Shown piece after piece: positions 58,000 to 64,000 of a DNA stretch of 64,000 nucleotides. Under the pieces are notes generated by a model. The model searched no databases. It was given only the letters and a program-made list of their open reading frames with translations, and had not been told where the DNA came from. Source of the DNA: Pseudomonadota bacterium (GTDB lineage Bacteria; Pseudomonadota; Alphaproteobacteria; Sphingomonadales; Sphingomonadaceae); assembly GCA_021847605.1 (NCBI GenBank), contig JAJZQN010000009.1, positions 1-64,000 of the forward strand, written 5' to 3'. Each line of letters begins with the position of its first letter. Position 1 is the first letter of the stretch. The position numbers were made by a program, and so were the translations under genes.

Positions 58000-60015
58000 A
58001 TGTCTGTCCTGTCTCGTTTACCGCTCCTGTCCATCCTGCTGAGCGGCACCGCGTTCGCGGCCCCCACGACCGCGCCCACTACGGCCGACATTCACGGCCT
58101 GCTCGATCCCCTGCCGCTGACGCTGGCCGATACTGCCGCCGTGGAAACGCGCTGCTCTGCCATTTTCTCGCTGGCAACCAGGGCCAAGACGGCATTGGAA
58201 ACGCGCACCGGCAAGGCTGCGATTGCCGGCGACTTTACCGCCTATGATCATCTGTCACTGATCCTGTCGGACGGCTCCAGCGAAATGTATCTGATTTCGG
58301 AAACCAACCCTGACGAGAAAATCCGCGCAGCGGCCGAAGCCTGCGTTCAGAAACTCGCCGCACTTGGCACCGAAGTCTCCCTGTCCCGCCCGATCTATGA
58401 TCGTCTGTCAGCCATCCCGACCGCAGGACTCGACAAGAAAACAGCCTACACGCTGAACAAGCAACTGGTCAGTTATCGACTGGCGGGCGTCGACAAGGAT
58501 GAAGCAACTCGCGCCAAGGTAACGCAGCTTCAAAAGGAAATCGTCGAAACCGGCCTGCTCTTCGCCAAGAATATCCGTGACGACAAGGGCGATATTCCGC
58601 TCAAGCCTGAAGAGCTGAAAGGCCTGCCGCAGGATTATATCGACGCGCACAAGCCCGGCGCCGACGGCATGGTCCATATCAGCTACGACTATCCCGACAT
58701 CTTCCCCATTTTCGATTTCGCATCCATCCGCGACACCCGGCGCAAAGTGTCGATCGCGTTCCGCAATCGCGGCTGGCCGACCAACGAAACGGTCCTCAAG
58801 ACGCTGCTGCAAAAGCGCTACGCTCTGGCGCAACTGCTCAGCAAGCCCGATTATGCGACGCTGATCACCGCCGATAAGATGATCGGCAACCCGACCCGTG
58901 CAGCCACCTTCATCGATGACGTCAATGTCGCGGCGAAACCTGGCGCGACCAAGGATTATGACGAGCTGCTCGCCTTCGCCAAGACGGTCGATCCCAGCAT
59001 CGACCGGCTGGAAGGGTGGGACAACAACTATATGCAGAACCTGCTGCGCAAACAGAAATATGCCGTCGACGCCGAAGTCGTCCGCCAATATTTCACCTAT
59101 GACAAGGCGCGTCAGGGCATTTTCAAACTGATCGGCGATCTGTTCGGCGCGGACATTCGCCCATGGAACACGCCCGTCTGGGACAAGAGCGTCACCGCAT
59201 GGGAGCTTTATGATCAGGGCAAGCTGGTCGGTCGCTTCTATCTCGACATGCATCCGCGCAAGGGCAAGTTCAACCATGCCGCGCAATTCCCGATCCGCAC
59301 CGGCGTCACCGGACAACAGGTGCCGGTGGGCGCACTCATCTGCAACTTCCCGGCCAGCGGGCCGATGGACCATGACGATGTGACGACCTTCCTCCACGAA
59401 TTCGGCCATCTGATCCACAGCCTCTATTCGGGCAAACAGACCTACAGCCTGCAATCGATGGGCAATCTGCAATGGGACTTTATCGAGGCGCCCTCGCAAT
59501 TGCTGGAGGAATGGACCTGGGACTATGACACGCTGAAGGGTTTTGCCTCCAACGCGCAGGGGCAGCCCATCCCCGAAGATCTCGTCAAGAAAATGAATGC
59601 CGGTCGCCAGTTCGGCGAAGCGGGACGATGGAAGGGGCAGCTTGCTTACTCGGCCGTGTCGCTCAACTTCTACAACCGTGCGCCTGATTTCGACCTTGCC
59701 ACCATGTATGATGCGCAGATCAGCCGCTATTCGATGTTCCCGGCCGTCCCGAACACCCATGCCTATGCCGGCTTCGGCCATCTGGATGGCTATTCGGCGA
59801 TTTATTACACCTATGTCTGGTCCAAGGCGATCGCGCTCGACCTGTTCACCCGGTTCAAGGCAAACGGCATTCGCGACAAGGCCACCGCCATGCAATATCG
59901 CAAACAGGTGCTGGAACCCGGCGGATCGGAGGACGCCAATGTGCTGATCCAGAATTTCCTCGGTCGCCCGCTCAGTCTGGACGCCTTCAAGGATGAACTG
60001 GCGGGCAAGCCATAA
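58000..60015 (+). CDS. M3 family metallopeptidase, secreted
   Basis: 671 aa oligopeptidase of the thimet/Dcp family. A signal peptide (about residues 1-20) implies the periplasm, as for Dcp-like enzymes. The zinc motif is HEFGHLIHSLYSG (H466-E467-x2-H470), with the third ligand in the following FIEAPSQLLEEW segment. The channel-forming helical domain precedes it. The C-terminal YAGFGHLDGYSAIYYTYVWSKAIALDLF is typical. Probably degrades short peptides. Confidence 0.95.
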   Translation: MSVLSRLPLLSILLSGTAFAAPTTAPTTADIHGLLDPLPLTLADTAAVETRCSAIFSLATRAKTALETRTGKAAIAGDFTAYDHLSLILSDGSSEMYLISETNPDEKIRAAAEACVQKLAALGTEVSLSRPIYDRLSAIPTAGLDKKTAYTLNKQLVSYRLAGVDKDEATRAKVTQLQKEIVETGLLFAKNIRDDKGDIPLKPEELKGLPQDYIDAHKPGADGMVHISYDYPDIFPIFDFASIRDTRRKVSIAFRNRGWPTNETVLKTLLQKRYALAQLLSKPDYATLITADKMIGNPTRAATFIDDVNVAAKPGATKDYDELLAFAKTVDPSIDRLEGWDNNYMQNLLRKQKYAVDAEVVRQYFTYDKARQGIFKLIGDLFGADIRPWNTPVWDKSVTAWELYDQGKLVGRFYLDMHPRKGKFNHAAQFPIRTGVTGQQVPVGALICNFPASGPMDHDDVTTFLHEFGHLIHSLYSGKQTYSLQSMGNLQWDFIEAPSQLLEEWTWDYDTLKGFASNAQGQPIPEDLVKKMNAGRQFGEAGRWKGQLAYSAVSLNFYNRAPDFDLATMYDAQISRYSMFPAVPNTHAYAGFGHLDGYSAIYYTYVWSKAIALDLFTRFKANGIRDKATAMQYRKQVLEPGGSEDANVLIQNFLGRPLSLDAFKDELAGKP

Positions 60016-60043
60016 GGCCCGCCGACAGGACAGGAATATTCTT

Positions 60044-60457
60044 ATGCCTCACTCCGCCGGATGCCTGTGCGGCGCCGTCCGCATCCACATCGATGCAGAA
60101 CCGCTGGCCGCCCGCATGTGCTGGTGCCGTCTGTGCCAATATCTGGGCGGCGGCACGGCAACGGTGAATGTCTGCTTCCCCGCCGACAAGGTGGAGACGA
60201 CCGGCGAAGTCCGCTGGCATGACAGCGTGGCCGACAGCGGCAATGCGATGAAGCGCGGCTTCTGCCCAGCCTGTGGCACGCCGTTGTTCAGCGCAGCCGA
60301 ATCGCGCCCGCACCTGACCTTCATTCGTGCCGGCGCGCTCGATGATCCCTCGCTGATCGGGCCTCAGGCGGTGATCTGGACCGACGCTGCCCCCGACTGG
60401 GCGCATATCGATCCCGATTTGCCCCATTATCCGGCCCAAATCCCGCCCGTGACCTGA
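60044..60457 (+). CDS. GFA family protein (glutathione-dependent formaldehyde-activating-like)
   Basis: 137 aa zinc-binding beta fold. The zinc ligands are visible as GCLCGAVR (Cys8, Cys10), CWCRLCQ and GFCPACGTPLF. Members catalyse or assist glutathione-adduct chemistry, but most, including probably this one, have no proven substrate. It follows the M3 peptidase by 28 bases with AGGA before the ATG. Confidence 0.9.
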   Translation: MPHSAGCLCGAVRIHIDAEPLAARMCWCRLCQYLGGGTATVNVCFPADKVETTGEVRWHDSVADSGNAMKRGFCPACGTPLFSAAESRPHLTFIRAGALDDPSLIGPQAVIWTDAAPDWAHIDPDLPHYPAQIPPVT

Positions 60458-60541
60458 AAAAGCCGCTTGCGCGGGGCTGCATTGTCTGTAGCCTCCTCTC
60501 CATAGTTCAAGACCGCGCAAAGACGGCCTGTTCTGGAGAGG

Positions 60542-61582
60542 ATGATGATGCCGAAACGCGCGTTCTTCCTGTTGTCCTTTGCCCTCTGCCTCACGGCGCC
60601 CTCGCTGGCGCGCGCGGCCGACGAAGCGGAAGCATGGACGACCACCGACACCGCAATCCGGGCCGATGCCGCCGGCATTGCCCTGCCGCAGACTGTGGCC
60701 GGCCTGTCGCTCACCAAGAGCGGCGAAGCCTCCAATGGCGGCCGCGCGATCGACAATTATGCCCAATATCTGTCGGACGACGGCGTCGTTCAGGCGACCC
60801 TCTATATTTATCTGCCCAGCTACGCCGACGCCTCGCTCGCCGCCTATATGACGGACAAGGCCGTGATGGAGCGCTTCGGGCCGAAGACCCGCCGCACCGC
60901 CTATGCCAGCGCGCCCGTCGCCGGCCACGCGAACAGTGCGATCCGCGCCGTCTATGACGATGCAGCCGATGGCGCACTGACGACCGCTGCCGCTTTTGTC
61001 CATGCTGGCCGCTGGATCGTGAAGATGCGCGTAACCGGCCCGACCGAGCGCCGCGCCGACGTGCTGGCTGGCCTCGACGGCATGCTCTCGGCCCTTAGCT
61101 TCGACAATCCCTCAACGCTTCACGCCACTACCCCCGCCCGCTTCGCCGCCTGCCCTTCGGCGGCGGAACAGGGCGATGCACGCCTGACGCGCACCGATGC
61201 CGCCGACACGGCATCGGTGCCGCAGGATGTGCGCCTGCCGCGTGAAGGTCGTGACGCCCTGTGCGTGCGTGGCACCGTGCAGACCGCGCAAGGCAATTAT
61301 GATATGCTGCAACAGGTTGGCCATGCCGATGGCGCGATCATCGTCCCGGTCGATGACAGCGGCACCGTGATGGCGTTCGACCCTGCCCAACAGGGAAGCG
61401 GATATAAGCTATCGATCCACATGGTCGGCCAGACAGACCTCTATGGCACCTATGATCGCGTCCCGACTGCGCGTCAGGTCGCTGCTATTCTGGATGGGAA
61501 AGATCCCCATACCGCTCGCGCCGAAGCCACCGCCGCCTATGATGCCAGCGGCGCGGTAAAGATGGTGCAGGCCGGACGCTAA
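60542..61582 (+). CDS. Exported protein of unknown function
   Basis: 346 aa with a signal peptide (about residues 3-25, ALARA cleavage region). The mature part looks like alternating strands and helices, with repeats of aromatic/Gly-rich segments (NYAQYLSDDGVVQATLYIYLP; TAAAFVHAGRWIVKMRVTGP). It contains two Cys (AACPSA, DALCVR). GGAGAGG abuts the first of three consecutive ATGs, so the second or third (60545 or 60548) is likelier to be used. I recognise no domain. Confidence 0.82.
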   Translation: MMMPKRAFFLLSFALCLTAPSLARAADEAEAWTTTDTAIRADAAGIALPQTVAGLSLTKSGEASNGGRAIDNYAQYLSDDGVVQATLYIYLPSYADASLAAYMTDKAVMERFGPKTRRTAYASAPVAGHANSAIRAVYDDAADGALTTAAAFVHAGRWIVKMRVTGPTERRADVLAGLDGMLSALSFDNPSTLHATTPARFAACPSAAEQGDARLTRTDAADTASVPQDVRLPREGRDALCVRGTVQTAQGNYDMLQQVGHADGAIIVPVDDSGTVMAFDPAQQGSGYKLSIHMVGQTDLYGTYDRVPTARQVAAILDGKDPHTARAEATAAYDASGAVKMVQAGR

Positions 61583-61628
61583 CATACGGGCCGGTAACAT
61601 GCAGGACAGGCGGCGAAGCCGATGATAG

Positions 61629-61659
61629 ACAGGCTCCCCCGTCACATAGGGGAGCCTGT
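61629..61659 (+). terminator. Strong hairpin after the exported protein gene
   Basis: An 11-bp stem ACAGGCTCCCC/GGGGAGCCTGT with a 9-base loop, 46 bases after the stop. No T-run follows, so it may act as an mRNA end structure or a weak terminator. Confidence 0.5.
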
Positions 61660-61701
61660 GTCCTACCTCTTCATCCTGACTACAAAATCCGCTCTTCGCG
61701 C

Positions 61702-62559
61702 ATGACGATCCGTCATGCCGGTGCGACCCGTTTCGCCGCCATCCGCACCCGGCTGGAATCGCGCCATGTCACGTCCGGTCCCCGCGCATGGATTTACGAA
61801 TTTCTGCTGTTCGGCTTCAAACAGGGATGGGCCTGCCTGTTCGGCGGACTGATGCTGGGATTGCTGCTCGCCACCCACCTCTTCTATCCCGTCCATGCGC
61901 CGCTGCATCGCTATGATTTCCTGACGCTCGCCGCTTTTGCCATTCAGGTGGCGATGCTGACCCTGCGTCTCGAAAGCTGGCGCGAAGCCAAGGTCATCGG
62001 CGCCTTTCATATCGTCGGCACCATCATGGAATTGTTCAAGACCCACGCGGGATCATGGGTCTATCCCGAAGCCAGCCTGCTTCATATCGGCCCGGTGCCG
62101 CTCTTCTCCGGCTTCATGTATGCCGCCGTGGGCAGTTATATCGCGCGCATCTGGCGCATCTTCGATTTCTCGTTCAGCCATTATCCGCCGCTCTGGACGA
62201 CATGGCTGCTGGCCATCGCCATCTATGTGAATTTCTTCGCCCATCACTGGCTGCCCGACATTCGCATCGCCCTGTTCACGGCGGCGGTCCTGCTGTTCGG
62301 GCGAAGCTGGATTTTCTACACGCCCTGGCGCGAACGACGGAGGATGCCATTGCTGGTCGGCTTCTTCCTCGTCGCCCTGTTCATCTGGCTGGCGGAAAAT
62401 ATCGGCACCTTCGCCAATGCCTGGAATTATCCCAGCCAGCGGGACGGATGGCATATGGTCAGCGTCAACAAACTGGGCGCCTGGTATCTGCTGATGCTGA
62501 TTTCCTTCGTCCTCGTCTCGCTCGTCCACGGCATCCGGCGGGACGATCAGATCAGATAG
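61702..62559 (+). CDS. DUF817 family membrane protein
   Basis: 285 aa with about eight hydrophobic helices. The family pattern is visible in WIYEFLLFGFKQGWACLFGGLM near residue 30, LTLRLESWREAKVIGAFHIVGTIMELFKTHAGSW near 92, PLFSGFMYAAVGSYIAR near 133 and WLAENIGTFANAWNYPSQRDGWHMV near 230. Function unknown (YoaT-type). No ribosome binding site is evident. The 3' end overlaps the convergent chemotaxis-type gene by 13 bases. Confidence 0.9.
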   Translation: MTIRHAGATRFAAIRTRLESRHVTSGPRAWIYEFLLFGFKQGWACLFGGLMLGLLLATHLFYPVHAPLHRYDFLTLAAFAIQVAMLTLRLESWREAKVIGAFHIVGTIMELFKTHAGSWVYPEASLLHIGPVPLFSGFMYAAVGSYIARIWRIFDFSFSHYPPLWTTWLLAIAIYVNFFAHHWLPDIRIALFTAAVLLFGRSWIFYTPWRERRRMPLLVGFFLVALFIWLAENIGTFANAWNYPSQRDGWHMVSVNKLGAWYLLMLISFVLVSLVHGIRRDDQIR

Positions 62560-63926
62560 CCGACCTCATACAGACCCCATCGCCGCCCACCGAAGACCAG
62601 CGGCACGAACACGCTGCGCAACGCACGATACCGCCCCTCGCCCAAATCCTGCCGATAGGTGTAGAGGAAGAAATCCCCCTCGCCATCCAGCGCCCGGCGC
62701 GTCTGTCCGTCCATGAAAATCTGGCGATTGCGGGCATGTTCCATATTCCATTGCGCCTCGCCCGCCCGCTGCGGCTGGCTGCGCGAATGAATATGGGTGG
62801 GCAGATAGCCGTTCATGTCGATCAGGCAGCAACCAATGACCGACGGATCGCGGCCCGTCTCCCGATCCAGTACCGGCCGGATCATCGCGTCGGCAAAGCC
62901 GGTAAAGCCGGTCAGATACTGGGTCGGACCCGACCCGGCAATCGGCTGATAATGCCGGTCGAACAGGGCATCGATCGTCAGCGCGCCGCTATCCAGCGCC
63001 CGTTCGATCAGGCGCGACACCTCTTCCGCACCCTCCTCCGCCATGGCGATATAGCGGCTGTTGCGGGTCCGGCGCGGTCCATGGGCGGCACGGTTGAGCA
63101 TGTCATTGGCCATGCCCTCCAGCGCTTCCAACTGATCGCGGGCCGTCCCCACGCGCATGGCGCTTTCGCTGGCCGACTGGCTGAATATCGACAATCCATG
63201 GCGCAGCGCGCCGACATCATGATTGGCGGCGTCGGTGCAATGAACAATCGTGTCGGATCGCTCGCCAAATTGCGTTACCAGCGACGCGATTTCGGTCATG
63301 GTCAATCGCAGCCGGTCGATATGCGCGCTGACATCGCGCCCTCGCACGATATTCCCCTCGACACCGCCGATCAGCGTCCGGGCATCCCGGTCCAACTGGC
63401 CCAGCTTCTCGCCGACAGAAGCCGATGATTCCCCGGCCTGTGCGGCCAGCCGCCGTATCTCGTCGGCGACAACGGCAAATCCGCGCGTTTCCTCGCCGCC
63501 CCGCGCGGCCTCGATCGCGGCATTGACGCCCAGCAATCGGGTCTGATGCGCTATTGCCCCCAACTGGCTGGAAATATCGCCGACCGTTTCAATCACGTCC
63601 AGAAAGCCGCGCAGATGGGTTTCCAATCCCGTGACATGCGTGACCAGTTGCGACACTTCGCCCAGCGAATGGGTCACGACATCATGGCCATCGGCGATGA
63701 TCTGCCCCGCCCGGCGCGCCGTCACGCTCAATTCCTGCGCCGCCGCCACGCTTTCCCCCTGACTGGCGGCCAGGGTCGTCATATTCGCCTGTAGATCGGA
63801 CAGATGCGCCGCATCGGACTGGATGCGGCGGTTCACCTCACCCAGAAAGCCTGCGGTTTCGCTGCATTGCAATGCTATGTCGCCTGACCATTCCCCCAGG
63901 TCAGCCAACAAGTCCCCGTTTTCCAA
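62547..63926 (-). CDS. Soluble methyl-accepting chemotaxis-type protein with C-terminal sensor
   Basis: 459 aa without any transmembrane segment. The signalling coiled coil comes first (about residues 20-290), with the conserved hairpin tip GAIAHQTRLLGVNAAIEAARGGEETRGFAVVADEIRRLA near 130-165 that contacts CheW and CheA. A globular domain of about 150 residues follows (HYQPIAGSGPTQYLTGFTGFADAMIRPVLD...), resembling PAS/Cache-type sensor ends. This order is inverted relative to classical receptors. The start appears to be TTG 63926 with GGGG 5 bases upstream; the nearby ATG 63937 is out of frame. Confidence 0.87.
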   Translation of the reverse strand: MENGDLLADLGEWSGDIALQCSETAGFLGEVNRRIQSDAAHLSDLQANMTTLAASQGESVAAAQELSVTARRAGQIIADGHDVVTHSLGEVSQLVTHVTGLETHLRGFLDVIETVGDISSQLGAIAHQTRLLGVNAAIEAARGGEETRGFAVVADEIRRLAAQAGESSASVGEKLGQLDRDARTLIGGVEGNIVRGRDVSAHIDRLRLTMTEIASLVTQFGERSDTIVHCTDAANHDVGALRHGLSIFSQSASESAMRVGTARDQLEALEGMANDMLNRAAHGPRRTRNSRYIAMAEEGAEEVSRLIERALDSGALTIDALFDRHYQPIAGSGPTQYLTGFTGFADAMIRPVLDRETGRDPSVIGCCLIDMNGYLPTHIHSRSQPQRAGEAQWNMEHARNRQIFMDGQTRRALDGEGDFFLYTYRQDLGEGRYRALRSVFVPLVFGGRRWGLYEVGYLI

Positions 63927-63965
63927 GCGCGCCCCATCTATGCTGTCACACAGGATAGTGACGGA

Positions 63966-63973
63966 TTAACCAT
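63966..63973 (+). promoter_or_regulatory. Candidate CtrA half-site upstream of the chemotaxis-type gene
   Basis: TTAACCAT lies 40 bases upstream of the TTG start at 63926. Motility and chemotaxis genes are common CtrA targets in alphaproteobacteria. Confidence 0.35.
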
Positions 63974-64000
63974 GCACCGCAACACTTAATATTCTGCCAA

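Noticed and set aside
61702-63428. Plus-strand frame of about 457 codons (62055-63428) opposite the chemotaxis-type gene
   Set aside because: Low-complexity Arg/Gln/His-rich shadow; the minus-strand protein has the exact chemoreceptor tip motif.

Overview
The window is a stretch of core chromosome from an alphaproteobacterium, most probably Sphingomonadaceae (Sphingobium, Sphingomonas or Novosphingobium type). This rests on high GC, the gene order nuoA-L, suhB-efp, pdhA-pdhB, eno-ftsB and dnaG-rpoD, the style of the proteins, and short dispersed palindromes of the kind common between sphingomonad genes. There is no prophage, insertion sequence, CRISPR array, rRNA or tRNA. All assignments come from reading the sequence; no database search was run.

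Layout. 1-11720 (minus): respiratory complex I operon nuoABCDEFGHIJKL plus the first codons of nuoM, nearly all genes overlapping or abutting, with a palindromic repeat between nuoJ and nuoK. 11853-15654 (minus): suhB, a small exported protein, efp, an L,D-transpeptidase and thiE. 15731-18097: a secreted S58 aminopeptidase, then a MerR-type regulator divergent from a glutaredoxin-MauE membrane fusion across a mer-like operator. 18295-21145 (minus): a second L,D-transpeptidase overlapping a small lipoprotein, and serB. 21144-28612 (plus): miaA, the branched-chain amino acid genes ilvB-orf-ilvN and ilvC, a YceI protein, and leuA behind a leucine-rich leader peptide and attenuator-like inverted repeats. 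28697-37125: M20 peptidase, cation symporter, trmFO, EF-hand protein, a squalene/phytoene synthase-like protein, and three TadG/TadE-type genes. 37514-41793 (minus): pdhB, pdhA, an ftsB-like gene and eno. 42027-44103 (plus): four small membrane or stress-type proteins resembling the yqjD-yqjE-yqjK arrangement. 44493-50880 (minus): rhomboid protease, greA, and a carA-(RraB-like)-(lipoprotein)-carB cluster. 51033-56036 (plus): yqeY, a GIY-YIG protein, dnaG and rpoD. 56282-63926: an unknown protein, a MoxR ATPase, M3 peptidase, GFA protein, an exported unknown, a DUF817 protein and a soluble chemotaxis-type protein.

Main points of interest. (1) rpoD, the housekeeping sigma factor, carries an in-frame TAG at codon 129, where region 1.2 normally has Tyr. 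(2) NuoG has Phe where the second Cys ligand of its N-terminal [2Fe-2S] cluster is expected. (3) The MerR/glutaredoxin-MauE pair uses an operator almost identical to that of mercury resistance operons, yet the regulator lacks the Cys82 equivalent and no mer genes are present. (4) leuA has a probable translational attenuator. (5) Small uncharacterised genes sit, with overlapping codons, between the two subunit genes of acetolactate synthase and of carbamoyl-phosphate synthase. (6) One palindromic repeat family appears five times and encodes most of the C-terminal tail of a GIY-YIG protein.
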